Source: Magnolia sinica (taxonomy: Eukaryota > Streptophyta > Magnoliopsida > Magnoliales > Magnoliaceae). Taken from it: a DNA stretch of 64,000 nucleotides. The notes under the pieces were generated by a model that searched no databases, was not told the DNA's origin, and saw only the letters and a program-made list of their open reading frames with translations. The position numbers and the translations under genes are program-made. Below, piece after piece: positions 26,201 through 35,424 of the stretch. Where the stretch lies: the NCBI RefSeq assembly GCF_029962835.1, contig NC_080586.1, forward strand, positions 71,053,001 through 71,117,000, read 5' to 3'. Positions within the stretch are counted from its first letter, which is position 1. The number at the start of each line of letters is the position of its first letter.

Positions 26201-29200
26201 AGCTCAAGAGCTTATCGATCTCCAGCTGTCTGGGGCTAAATATACTTGGACGAATGATAGAAGAGTCCCCATCCTTTCTAGACCGGATAGGTTTCTTGTC
26301 TCCCTGGACTGGATTGAGGCTTTTCCCTCTACGATCCAACTTGCTCTTTCGAGGACAACGTCTGATCATTGCCCTTTGCTTCTACGTATGGAAGACGATG
26401 ATTGGGGTCCCAAACCTTTTAGATTCAACTCCAGTTGGCTCAAAGCCGAAGGTCTCAGGCAAAAGATCTCAGATTGGTGGTCGGGCTTCAAGGTGGAAGG
26501 CTTTGCTGGTCACAGATTGATGCGTAAGCTTAAACTTCTCAAGCTGAAGCTTAAGGAGTGGCATCAGGAGGAGATTCGCTTAAGAGAAGCTGAGTCAGAG
26601 GCTCTCCTGTCCGAACTCACCCATATCGATGCGGAATCGGAAGCCAACCATCTATCCACTGAAGCTCTGGGTAGACGTATTCAAATCATCCAATTGCTAT
26701 CCACTAAGGCTCTGGATGATGAGGTTGCTTGGAAGATCAAGTCTAGAGCTAGGTGGATTTCTAAGGGCGACAAAAACACTAAATATTTTCACAGCATAGC
26801 TAATATGCGTGCTTGGTCCAAGGCTATTGTCTCAATCAACGTGAATGGCGACTGTATAGAAGATAAACGGTTGATCATTGACCTTGCTATTAATCACTTC
26901 AAAGGCCTCCTTTCCTCGGAAGCCTGGATCAGACCGCTCCTCGACAACACCATGTTCAATAGGTTAAACTCTGCTGACGCTGACCTCCTCGAAGTGGATT
27001 TTTCTGAAGATGAAATCAAGGTTACGGTTGCCTCCCTGGGAGGCGATAAAGCTCCGGGTCCTGACGGCTTCCCCATATCCTTCTTCCAATCGGACTTGGT
27101 CAGCCAGGACGTTCTCCTGTTTTTTTAGGAATTCCATCGTAGAGGTAAACTGTTGAAAGGCATGGGTGCTACCTTCATCTCTCTGATCCCGAAGGTGTCT
27201 AGTGTTTCCTCTTTCTTTGATTTCAGACCGATTAGTTTGATCGGGGGCCCCTACAAAATTCTGGCCAAAGTCCTTTCCACTCGTCTCTCGAAAGTGATAG
27301 GAGGATTGATTTCTCCTAACCAGAACACTTTTATTAAAGGAAGACAGATAACTGATTGCTCCCTTATTGCGAATGAGGTTCTTCACTCCTGCCAGCGGTC
27401 TGAAAAGGAAGTAATTCTCTGCAAGCTGGATATCGCAAAGGCCTACGATCACGTTGACTGGGGGTTCCTTCAGTATATGCTGCTCCGGATGGGCTTCGGG
27501 GCCAAATGGAGAAATTGGATCACTGCCTGCATCAGCTCAACCCACTTTTCCGTCATGCTGAATGAGTCCCTGAAAGGTTTTTTCAAAAGTTCGAGAGGAT
27601 TGCGTTAAGGAGACCCCCTGTCCCACCTCTTGTTCCTTATCATAGGCGAAGCTCTCTCTAAGATGTTGTCTATGGGCTAGGACGAAGGTGTCCTGAAGGG
27701 CATTTCTATGCCAGGTCTCTAAGCCCATCACCCATATTCAATTTGCAAGATCTTCCATGAAGGAGGGGCTAATGTTAAAGATCTGCGAAGCATGAATACT
27801 GCGTTGTTAAGCAAATGGACTTGGAGGCTTGCCTCCGAACCGGGAGCTCTTTGGACCTCCATCATTAAAGGGAAATATGGGTCGTCGTTGGGGGGTTGGT
27901 GGTCTAAGGACTCTTCGGCCTACAGGGCGTCCCACATTTGGAAAGGGATTCTAAAGGTCAAACAGACAGTTATCAACAACATCAGTTTCGATATGGGAAA
28001 TGGGGGTGCTATCCGCTTCTGGGAAGACATCTGGTTGGGTGACCTCAAGTTAAAGGACCGGTTCCCAAACATTTTCCACTTGGCCCCTATCAAGATCATC
28101 TTAATTTCAGATTGCTACACCTACTCGGATGCCAAAATTGTGTGGGATATTAGATGTTTTAGAAACCTCACAGATAGTGAGTTTGTTGAATACGTGGACC
28201 TTCTCGATTACATCTCTAAGTCCATCTGCTGATGTCCGAGCCTGACAGGCCCATTTGGAAGATTGATGAGTCCGGTCGCTTCACGGTCAAATCTCTCTAC
28301 TCTTCTTTAGCACCACCGCCCCGCCCCCCCCCCCCTCGATTCCTGCCTCTCCTTCATCTGGAGATACCCGACCCCTCCTAATTATATTTGTTTTGCTTGG
28401 TTGGTGGACCGCAATAGAATCCTTACTATTGACAACCTCCGGAAAAGTGGTATGCAGCTGGTTAATGTTTGCCTTTGTTGTATGAACGATGCGGAATCGG
28501 TGGACCATCTCCTGGTGCACTGTCCCTTCATCTGGCAAATCTGGATCGATTTTAGCCAACGATTCAACCTCTCCTGGTGTAGTCCTGACTTGGCTCATAA
28601 TTTCCTATCCTCTTGGCATGGCTGCAAGCTTCAAAAACCCAAAAGACTCATATGGAAAATGGCCATCTTGGCTATTCGGTGGTCTGTCTGGTTAGAAAGA
28701 AACGACAGATGCTTTAACGATTGGGCGACGTCGGCTTCAGTGACTGGGGCGAGAGCCAAAAGACTGTTGATTGAATGGGCTGCTAACGTTAAAGATTTGA
28801 AAGGATATGATCTCTGCATTCTAGGCTGCTAGTTTTGTATCTTTCTCTTTTCTCCTTTTCCTGTTCTGCTACCTCAGCAGTTCCATCTTTTCCTTCTTTT
28901 GTTTGTATTCTCTTTTCTTTTTTAATATATTTTCGCCGTTGCTTGTAAAAAAAAAGTATTTATTTAGGTTAACAAAGCACACATGTTATGCTACACACAT
29001 GCGCCATGACCATATGGGTACTGGATTGCATGTCTCTTTACGTAGGTCAGGGAAGCATGCATGAATCTATGGTTCATGCCTGCATACATGATTGAATGGT
29101 TGTTTGTCTATGGTATGCATGCGTATGTAGGTTAGGTTCGAGTCCTCTTCAAGGTACAATATTGAGAATGCTCATTGAATGAGCAATTCAATAACAGATC

Positions 29201-32200
29201 TTGGATCTAATTGGTATTGATATACCTAGTATCTGTTGATACGAAGTATTTCGGTTATCCCCGCAATCCGAGTCCGGGCTGTTGGAATTAGAATAGATTC
29301 GGCAGTGGATCACGAAATCTTGGCGATCTTCTCTATCTAATGAATGGGGAGTCCATTTTGAAATCGCCTGCCCTGCACCCACCCCCCGAGTGTATGCTTC
29401 AACAGGATAGCATACATAGGTTAACAAAGCATACTTGCCCATATATCTTCATGTGTGCATGCATTATTGCTTGGTTTTTTGTGCATTATATGAACGTGAG
29501 AGATTCCTGCACTGATACAAGCAAAACTCGCCTAATTCTGCTTCTGTATGGATGGGCTTATTCAACTGAAATGGAATGCTTTTGCCTTTTGGTTCTCAGC
29601 ATTCAACTGAAAAGACATCCAGGCTTGGTGGCTAGGATGGATTGCTTTTGAGGCATTGTCCACTGAAGGTGGGATGCAACAAACCAGTTGTCTGATTGCT
29701 GAACCATGAGCCCACTTTTTAGAATTGAAGACTCGTGTATATTGTGCAAAGTTGAGGGTCGTGCTCCATATGGTTTGTCTAATAAAACCGGCAAAAGTTG
29801 TCTAGGGAAAAGGTCACATGCATGGATTGGTGCACCTGGTACCATGTACCAAACATCTCCCACTATCCAGTGTTAGCAGGGGAATCCCTCCACATCTGCC
29901 ACCAGCTTCACAAAATTTTGGTCAGAAATGTGCATAGGGTGTGATGAGCATACTGTTGATCTGGTGGGCCACCTGGTGGATCAGCTAGTGGCAATTATTG
30001 CTGTAATGGGACAATAATAACCATTCAACTTTGTGAGTTTTTCCATTGCATGTGGACCATTTCTCCATTTTGAGCAACGTGCCCCCTTTCCCAAGCCTCT
30101 GATCAGATCATCAGATAGGCCAGCAAACCATGGTCTACCAAACCTACAGTTTTGATCACTGTTCAAAAATGCCGTATGTATGGCAGAGATGTCTCAGTGT
30201 GCATATCCCGAACTGCATGATGTCCATGTGCCATAGTAGCATTCACTTTCGTTACACTTTAATACATCAGATATGAAAAAGGTTTTCTTTCTAAAAGTGC
30301 CAGTGTTGGACATGAAGTAATCCAAATGGTCCCTTGATTTTTCTCATGCTGATATTGGTAGCTATTTGAAGTCGTTGCTATAGCATTCTTCCATTACATG
30401 TTTTGGAGTTTGCTCTTGGGTCAAGGCGCATTCAAGTGGTAGCACTAGGAAAACAAAAAACAAAAAACAAAAAGTAAATGCGTGCAGATATAACATTGCA
30501 TCTTGTAATATGCATTTTTGGAACCATCATCTGAATATTAGTCTGCCATTCAAAACCCCATTTTAGGCCTTGTCTAGCTGAGAGAAAACCTAGAGGCATT
30601 TTGCTTTTCAGTGTCAGTAATTTGAGCAATACACCTATCATGGCGCAGCTATCTGTATTCATTCCTTCAATGATGCATCCTTTTGCTATGAATTAATTGC
30701 AATATTATGATAAGAATTCAGCATCCAACACCTTATAACATTCTTACAGGATAAAGGAACTGAAGATGCGAAAGCAGTTATTGCAGCTTTGAAAAGTAAA
30801 GGAATATCTGCAATTGGGGCTGCGGGCTTGTGCTGGGGTGGTGAGATTTTCTTGTCCTCGTTCATTGAGACAAGCTTTCTATGGAATATTTAATCTCATC
30901 AACCAGCTATAGTGCCCCATTAAAAATACTGTTTAGTATTTTATTATGTTAAGTAGTACTGTTAGACATGGCTAACATTCAACTTCCTATGTCTTTTCTC
31001 AGCGAAGGTAGTCGTGGAATTAGGGAAGCAGAGTCTCATTGATGCTGCAGTGCTGTGTCATCCTTCGTTTGTCACTGTCGATGATATTAAAGGCAAGCAT
31101 CTGGAATCTCAAACACTTCCAAATCAGAGGAATCATATGATCATGGTCGTATGAATATTTGTGCATTTTTTGTCTTGAGGTTGTGCTTGTGGGGCTCATG
31201 ATTAGATCACTGATCTGTCTGTGTGGCCTGTCAGATAATTGTCTGGATCACCAGACGATGGGCCCCACTTGTACAAACTCATTACCTGAGGATAGTATTC
31301 ATATTCTGGTATATAATATCTCATCAAAGCATTTGTAAATTTCATTAAGCTCCTATGCTTCTGTTGAATCCTGATTCACTAGAGGTTTTCTTTTCTTTTA
31401 ATCTGTTACCATTTATATCTTACAAATAATGATTTATACATTTTCAGAGGTTAAAACTCCCATTGCCATACTTGGAGCCGAGACTGACCGCCTTTCTCCA
31501 CCAGAGCTGGTGAAACAGTTTGAGGAGGCTTTATCTGCGAAAGCTGAGGTAAGGAATCTCCAAGCTTTTAGAACTACAATTGCAGGCTAAGCATTTTTTA
31601 ACCCTTATGCATGATCTTGTGTTTTGGTGAAACACGTGGATATGACTCAGCCTCTTCATATATGATTGGAGCCAATTGTAATCTCAAATACAGACAAATG
31701 GAAGTTGGCATGCGATATCATCTGCCATCAGTATATTTTGCCTATTTTACTCTTGTACGGGTGCTCTGTATGGGTCTAGTTGTCAAACTTGCTCCACATG
31801 TCAGAGTATGGCGACACATCTATGTATGTATTACTAAAATATTTATAACATATTTTATTTAGTTCTAAATATATAATCATTTTACTATTTTTTTGACATA
31901 AAATATTGGTACTGCCAAGCTACATCTGACATTTATTCTATACCAAATACCCATGTCTCTTCATTTCTAAACATTGCTTTGAGGGATTTAAAGGATCCAG
32001 GTGCTGTAGTATTTGTAACAACTGTCTGTTTATCCACTAAAATGAAGGCTAAACCAAGGCCCTGGAACTACTGAGCTTATGCATGACATGGATCCCATGC
32101 TGCATCCCATGACTTGCATCTAACACTGGTGCTTCGAGGGTTTTGAAGGATTTTTCGTAGGTCCCTTTGCGGGAATGAAAATACTATCGAGCATTCCCTT

Positions 32201-34180
32201 TTTGTATGAATTTCCCAAAAAACCACCTTTCCCTAAAAAGAAAGGCTGGGCCCACAATACTGCAGATATCTCCCATTCAGTCTATTACCCTTTTACCCAT
32301 GTAAGGAACTTTATCAGAAGCAATGTTACCTAAATAGCCAAATACCCTACGTTTTCCCTTTCGAATTTTGTAATCCTGATTGTGGGTCATTTGCAACCCA
32401 GATTGCTATTGTTAGCGACCTGAAATTATGGATTTCTAAGTGTTTGATTAAGATCAAACCTAAATTTATATTTAGAGTGTAGAGGTTTGTAATTTGATTT
32501 GTGCAATAAGATAATAGTATGCATGCCAGATCTGTAATAATAATAATATCATTTCATATATAGATTAATATATCAATTCATGTATAAAACTATACTGCAT
32601 TTACTTCATTGATATGTGGGATTGACCCACATGATCTGCCCTAGCATACAATGCGTCGGAGGAAGTAGCATACCCTCTGCCTGTTTCCGTACCTTATACT
32701 GGAGTGACCCGCAATAAAATAACCTTGATCAGGTGTGGTTCCAAAGAAGTCCCAAATCCAGGGATGTAAAAGCAGATCCTTAGACATGCGCAATTGGTCG
32801 CTATTAACTTGATTCTGTGTTCTCCATAAAACTGAAACATACGTCTTTGTGATAATTTTTACTGGGACTCACTAAGCTTTTGTTCAAGGCTTCCATACCA
32901 ATGATTTGATACGCCAACTTATTAGGGCTGCAACTTGGGTTTGGGTTTGGTTGAACCAACTGACCTAACCTGAGTCTGGGTCTGGTTGTGAGGGTCCTTG
33001 GATTGGGAAGGGGTTGGAAAACTCCAGCCTAGTTTGAAATCGGGTTGGGTGGTTTAAGGTCTAGTACAGAGGAATTTGGATCAGGTCAGGTTGCAGATCG
33101 AGTCCTCTTGAGGTCGGTTCGGCTCGGGTTGACCCTCAACCTGACCCAACTGGCCAAGTTGCTTATCGTATACCTTATGGATGGGACACTGGTCATTCTG
33201 TCTACATATTCTTTCCCCTGTCTTTGCTCCAAAGATTTTTGATCTTTCAGAAGACTGTCATGGATCAGACAGTTATGAACTTCCAATGGCTGATTTTGGG
33301 CTAAGGGTTTATCCAAGAGATGGCCACGGATTAAACGCCCTAGTTTTTGGTTTTGTTTTTTTTTTAAAATTATTTTTTTAATTTTTATTTTTATTTTTTT
33401 AAAAAAACACTAATTGAACATCTTAGTTCTTTTACCATGCACACAAATTTGCTTCTTTGTAAGATCAGTACCCTCTACAAAATGTACCATATGTGCTTTG
33501 ACACCTAAGCCTTAGATGCTGATTTCTTTCAGCTTAACTAGTTTTGAAGATTTCTCGTACAAAACAGCTCCATATGTGTAAAATCAATCCATCCACTTGC
33601 TTTCAATCTCAATTTGCTTAAATACCATTAGTCTATATGAACTTCGCGAAGTCCACATGAGTGTGCAAGTCTGCTAATGCACATGCTGCCAGATGTCCAG
33701 CACGACAGATGTGAAATATCCAAGTCATTCATCAGGTGGAACTCATCATGTAGATGTCGCCACCCAAGGATAAAGGAAGTTCACTCAGTAGATGTGTCAT
33801 GATACTAAAAATAAGTGGATGAGTTAGAAAACTTCGGCTGGTTTTTAACAATCATGCATTTTTTCAGTTAAATGTGGCCCTATCTGACTCGTGTCCCGAC
33901 CTGATCTTGAAATAGTGAATCTACATATGTGGTTTTAGCTTGATATCAAGCTGCATTCATGTCATTCTATCACTTCCAGAAATTGCATTCATACAATTCT
34001 ACTTCGATCAATGGCTGAGAACTGCTGGCCTTTCCACAGGTGGATTCTTTTGTGAAGATCTTCCCAGGGGTGGCACATGGATGGACGGTGAGGTATGATG
34101 TTAATGATGATGCAGCTATGAAGAAGGTGGAAGAAGCGCATCAGGACTTGTTGGGCTGGTTCACCAAGTATGTCAAGTAA
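13803..34180 (+). CDS. Dienelactone hydrolase family protein (carboxymethylenebutenolidase-like), 7 exons
   Basis: Exons are 13803-13950, 16237-16258, 23069-23195, 30750-30840, 31003-31092, 31448-31548 and 34040-34180. Together they make 720 nt, 239 residues and a TAA stop, the usual length of plant homologues. All junctions keep the frame. The alpha/beta-hydrolase triad is readable as Cys127 (AAGLCWGAKV), Asp173 (GAETDRLSPPEL) and His206 (VAHGWTVRY). Family members hydrolyse lactone or ester bonds; the substrate of the plant proteins is unsettled, and some are annotated as endo-1,3;1,4-glucanase-like. No signal peptide or membrane segment is seen, so it is likely cytosolic. Introns are 2286, 6810, 7554, 162, 355 and 2491 nt. 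Intron 5 has a GC donor; the other introns are GT-AG. The start is the first in-frame ATG and gives the conserved N-terminus. It looks intact despite the large insertions in its introns. Confidence 0.94.
14305..16099 (+). mobile_element. Short Copia-type element with three LTR-like copies, in intron 1
   Basis: LTR-like copy A (about 14305-14720) ends in CATTGCATCA. It is followed at once by AGTTGGTATCATAGG, a good match to an initiator-Met-tRNA primer-binding site. Copies B (about 15370-15695) and C (about 15720-16099) share long near-identical stretches such as GAGAAAACCCAAAAACACCA and TTGTGTGAAAAG; C ends CCTTCATCA, like A. The interior (14721-15370) has no protein domain that I recognise. 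This looks like a TRIM or deletion derivative with an extra LTR. Confidence 0.55.
16237..16258 (+). other. 22-nt micro-exon (exon 2) of the hydrolase gene
   Basis: TTTTACAG precedes the exon and GTATGG follows it. With one base from exon 1 and one from exon 3 it encodes GYEAPNLR, a conserved block in plant homologues. Without it the frame would be lost, so its recognition is required. Confidence 0.88.
16259..17071. other. Intron 2, unassigned part
   Basis: Low-GC intron sequence. I see no exon, repeat termini or coding motif here. Confidence 0.5.
17072..17476 (+). repeat. Tandem repeat, about 136 bp x 3, in intron 2
   Basis: Three head-to-tail units start near 17072, 17207 and 17344. Each contains CCAATTCTATAGAATTGAGGG or a close variant, CTATAACAAAGGGC, TTTCTTCAATTCT and TCATGGTGGAAATAGA. 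The units differ by a few substitutions and small indels. The third has a shortened middle and a different end. Confidence 0.85.
17600..17957 (-). repeat. 3' LTR of the intron-2 Copia relic (left border approximate)
   Basis: On the minus strand a polypurine tract, CAGCTTGAGAGGGAG (17958-17972), is followed by TGTAAATATTTCTAGACC, the LTR start. A minus-strand TATA (TATAAATAAG, about 17789-17798) fits an LTR promoter. The left end is not defined. Confidence 0.5.
18464..19204. mobile_element. 741-bp MITE nested in the Copia RNase H region, with microsatellite core
   Basis: The ends are CAGTGTTCGAAGTATC and, reversed, CATTGTTCGAAGTATC. Flanks are CTTCTAGG (18456-18463) and CTTCAAAG (19205-19212), an 8-bp duplication with two changes. 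Removing the element plus one flank restores a Copia frame through the site, which proves the insertion. The body is rich in GATATTG/ATATCG variants and contains a CATC/CATG microsatellite. TIRs plus an 8-bp duplication suggest hAT. Confidence 0.8.
18745..18905 (+). repeat. CATC/CATG/CATA-rich microsatellite
   Basis: Imperfect tetranucleotide runs such as CATCCATGCATGCACATACA and CCATCCATCCATCCAACCAA lie inside the MITE. The ORFs read across it on both strands (His/Thr- or Met/Cys-rich) are artefacts of the repeat. Confidence 0.85.
21027..21500 (-). repeat. Tandem duplication of about 236 bp in the Copia integrase
   Basis: The segments 21027-21262 and 21263-21500 run in parallel: AAACAATTAATAAAATAATATG, CCGACCAAAAGGATTTAGGA and TAACTTCTAGGAGATGCC occur in both. 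They differ at perhaps one base in ten, so the duplication is old and both copies have decayed since. Confidence 0.8.
21506..23068. other. Intron 2, right part, unassigned
   Basis: I see no gene or element with readable borders. An A-rich intron end leads to the exon 3 acceptor, CTATAAAG. Confidence 0.5.
23207..23271 (+). repeat. CT microsatellite
   Basis: About 30 CT units interrupted by three TATCT steps lie 11 bases after the exon 3 donor, at the start of intron 3. Confidence 0.9.
23371..23390 (+). repeat. Left target-site duplication of the LINE
   Basis: AAAAGTATTTATTTAGGTTA is repeated exactly at 28952-28971, right after the LINE's A-run. Confidence 0.93.
23442..25704 (+). pseudogene. 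LINE ORF1, gag-like (broken)
   Basis: The frame is open at 23442-24368 (308 codons). It has an N-terminal acidic stretch (DDLEEGEIQDDQGW), then a part resembling the DUF4283/RNA-binding region of plant L1 ORF1 (VWVQVWSIPMELWNDEFF, LGSFLELDAKTK). A frame change leads into 24429-25013, a Ser/Pro-rich tail. A 413-bp MITE interrupts the tail at 25002. The continuation after the MITE is short (RQNV..KRWVREAITHVGRKLG). In plant L1 elements ORF1 coats the RNA. Confidence 0.7.
25002..25414. mobile_element. Harbinger-type MITE, head-to-tail dimer, inside LINE ORF1
   Basis: The termini are GGGCCCGTTTG and its exact inverse, CAAACGGGCCC, extended by a GGATTGGAAGGG inverted pair. TTA lies on both sides (24999-25001 and 25415-25417), the 3-bp duplication of PIF/Harbinger elements. 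Inside, about 190 bases are repeated in the same direction: GGATTGGAAGGGAT, AATCCCGGGATT, GGCCGGGCGTGCCAAA or AGCCGGGCGTGCCAAA and AAGACAATCCACTGACAAC each occur twice. It has no coding capacity. Confidence 0.88.
25696..26520 (+). pseudogene. LINE ORF2, endonuclease domain (broken)
   Basis: ORF2 appears to start at about 25696 (MKIIS, with a TAG at once after it). Its first part needs several frame changes. The middle is open in 25906-26100 (LITAVYGPSVDSGRSEVWDEL, YYVVGDFNVTRFPEDH). The VVGDFN motif carries catalytic residues of APE-type endonucleases. The C-terminal part lies in the next frame from 26175 (YTWTNDRRVPILSRPDRFLV and SDHCPLLL with the SDH motif). The domain nicks target DNA in active LINEs; here it is split over at least three frames. 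Confidence 0.85.
26520..27760 (+). pseudogene. LINE ORF2, reverse transcriptase (internal deletion at the catalytic motif)
   Basis: The linker and RT N-terminus are open to 27128 (ISKGDKNTKYFH, GDKAPGPDGFPISFF). A stop follows, then 27153-27608 (FDFRPISLIGGPYKILAKVL, ISPNQNTFIKGRQI, CKLDIAKAYDHVDWGFL). The motif GLRQGDPLS has TAA for the Gln codon at 27606-27608. After ITHIQFA at about 27727-27747 the catalytic Asp-Asp and the whole thumb are missing, and the text jumps to KDLRSMNTALLSKW. This RT could not work. Confidence 0.9.
27760..28832 (+). pseudogene. LINE ORF2, C-terminal region with zinc-binding RVT domain
   Basis: The frame 27792-28232 contains ALLSKWTWRLASEPGALWTS and FWEDIWLGDLKLKDRFPNI. 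The frame 28401-28832 contains LCCMNDAESVDHLLVHCPF, a zf-RVT C-C-H-C pattern common at the end of plant L1 ORF2. A C-run at 28320-28334 marks a frameshift between them. The stop at 28830-28832 is followed by a T-rich 3' UTR and an A-run. Confidence 0.85.
28952..28971 (+). repeat. Right target-site duplication of the LINE
   Basis: Exact copy of 23371-23390; intron 3 sequence resumes after it. Confidence 0.93.
28972..30749. other. Intron 3, right part, unassigned
   Basis: No gene is seen. The stretch 29655-29760 weakly resembles 57210-57290 (CTGTCTG..ATGATT, GGGCCCCACTT..GAGTTGAAG), a further shared repeat. The intron ends with the exon 4 acceptor, TTCTTACAG. Confidence 0.5.
31093..31447 (+). 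other. GC-AG intron 5 of the hydrolase gene
   Basis: Exon 5 ends ATTAAAG and the intron begins GCAAGC; it ends TTTTCAG. Phase fixes the donor: exon 6 starts AG GTT AAA, so one base must come from exon 5 to give Glu in DDIKEVKTP, the family consensus. No GT at the position keeps the frame. The AAAG|GCAAG context fits the strong consensus known for GC donors. Confidence 0.85.
31549..34039. other. Intron 6, with repeat fragments
   Basis: A piece of the TAGGGCTG MITE family lies at about 32933-33163. A T-rich run occurs at 33350-33400. The rest is unassigned. The acceptor TTCCACAG precedes exon 7. Confidence 0.55.
32933..33163. repeat. Truncated MITE of the TAGGGCTG group
   Basis: It starts TAGGGCTGCAACTTGGG and has the GGTTGGG/GGTCAGG low-complexity body of this group. 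No matching right terminus is seen. Confidence 0.4.
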
Positions 34181-34579
34181 GAGAAGATACTCCACGCTAT
34201 CTGATTAAAAACAACATTTGATAGCACTAGTATGAGTTGTGTGTGTAACCTGCATTTCTGTGTTATTAGTGGGATTCAGTGAGTGACTCCGACAAGTCTG
34301 TAGATGCAGTAATCAAGGTGATTGTTTGTCGGGTTTTGAATATTACTTCCCAAATATCTATTATTACAAGTCATAACTCGTACGGCTGTCAATTGGTTGG
34401 TCCTTGCGCACCATTCCTGGATCTGCCACAAGAATGGCTGCCTTTCAGAAAAGAACAAGAACGGCTGCGTTCGGGTCTGCGTATCATATTTGAAGACCTG
34501 GACCCAAATCTGGTCGGGTTTGGGTCCCTGTCAAGGAGCCATTGAATCAGGTTGGGTTGCGTTGGGTTTGTCCGGATTG

Positions 34580-34733
34580 TGGCATGGATGGTGGGTGTAC
34601 TAACAAGCTAACCAATGGGCCTCACCATGGATGGTCCATGACCCACAATTCCCTAGTGGGGGTGACTAACAGTGAAGTGTGAACTGACAGTGGGTGTACT
34701 AACAAGCTAACCAAAAAAAAAAAAAATGGATGG
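34580..34733 (+). mobile_element. SINE-like 3' modules, two in a row
   Basis: GGGTGTACTAACAAGCTAACC occurs at about 34592-34612 and again at about 34693-34713. The second follows GGGGGTGACTAACAGTGAAG and ends in a 13-base A-run. The same module ends the SINE-like inserts near 12440 and, reversed, 55410. Confidence 0.5.
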
Positions 34734-34980
34734 TTAAGACAATGCAGCAGCAGGTCATGTTTAAACAAGTAAAAGGCCAAGTTTTAAGAGCTAGGATCTA
34801 TCAATCTTGGGATTTTTTGGGTCATGGGCCATCCATGGTGAGGCTTCCATATCAATGGCTTGGATTGTTTAAGGGGGAAAATAGAGGTTTGGACCACGGT
34901 CCCACTTATACAAACTGAAAAACCCGAATAGGATGTGGTTTGTTCTGCTGTTAAAAATTGTGTATGGTCCATGGCCCCAC

Positions 34981-35159
34981 TAGAGCTGGGCATTGAGTTG
35001 AGTCAGACCGAGTTAGGGCTGACGGGACTTGATCCGGTTTTGAAATAGGTCTGACCTACTGAGTCCATCATGCCTGACCCGATCTGAGTCTGGGTCTGGC
35101 CTGGACTGATCCGGACCAATTCCTACCTGGTCAGAAGTACATAATCAGGTCAAGTTGGC

Positions 35160-35199
<40 letters not shown>

Positions 35200-35424
35200 G
35201 GATCGGGTAGGGGTTGGTTTTTTTTTCCTTTTTCTTTTTAATATATACCTGAACCCGAGTTGAGTTGGGTTTCGGATCGAGTTTCGGGTTGAGTTACTGG
35301 GTAACTCGGACTTGAGTCGGTTTGAGTTCGGATTGGGTGAAGCCTACTCGGTTCAGACCGACTCACCTAGTCGGTTCGGGTCTGAATGAGTCAGACGAGT
35401 CGAGTCGTCCAGTGCCCAGCTCTG
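34981..35424. mobile_element. hAT-type MITE, diverged copy with GA microsatellite
   Basis: The termini are TAGAGCTGGGCATTG and, reversed, CAGAGCTGGGCACTG. The body is GAGTC/GGTTCGGGT-like low complexity. A GA run of about 32 bases lies at 35163-35195. Flanks (GGCCCCAC and GCCATGGT) no longer show a clear duplication. The last base of the right end differs from the expected A. Confidence 0.6.

Larger units (their letters stand above)
23391..28951 (+). mobile_element. L1-type LINE in intron 3 of the hydrolase gene
   Basis: A perfect 20-bp target-site duplication flanks a 5.56-kb element with a short 5' leader, ORF1, endonuclease, reverse transcriptase and a C-terminal zinc-binding region, ending in an A-run at about 28947. 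Its GC content is clearly above the surrounding intron. The 5' end looks complete because ORF1 begins 51 bases inside. Its orientation matches that of the host gene. It is disabled by stops, frameshifts, an internal RT deletion and a nested MITE. The identical duplications suggest a fairly young insertion, but the coding decay shows either an old or an already defective copy. Confidence 0.95.

Noticed and set aside
23391..28951. Reading the LINE as exons of a host gene
   Set aside because: The perfect 20-bp duplications, A-run and endonuclease/RT motifs show an inserted element; hydrolase exons 3 and 4 splice around it.
29110..29160. B-box-like GGTTCGAGTCC near 29131, possible tRNA
   Set aside because: No A box at the right spacing and no cloverleaf can be drawn, so I do not call a tRNA or SINE here.
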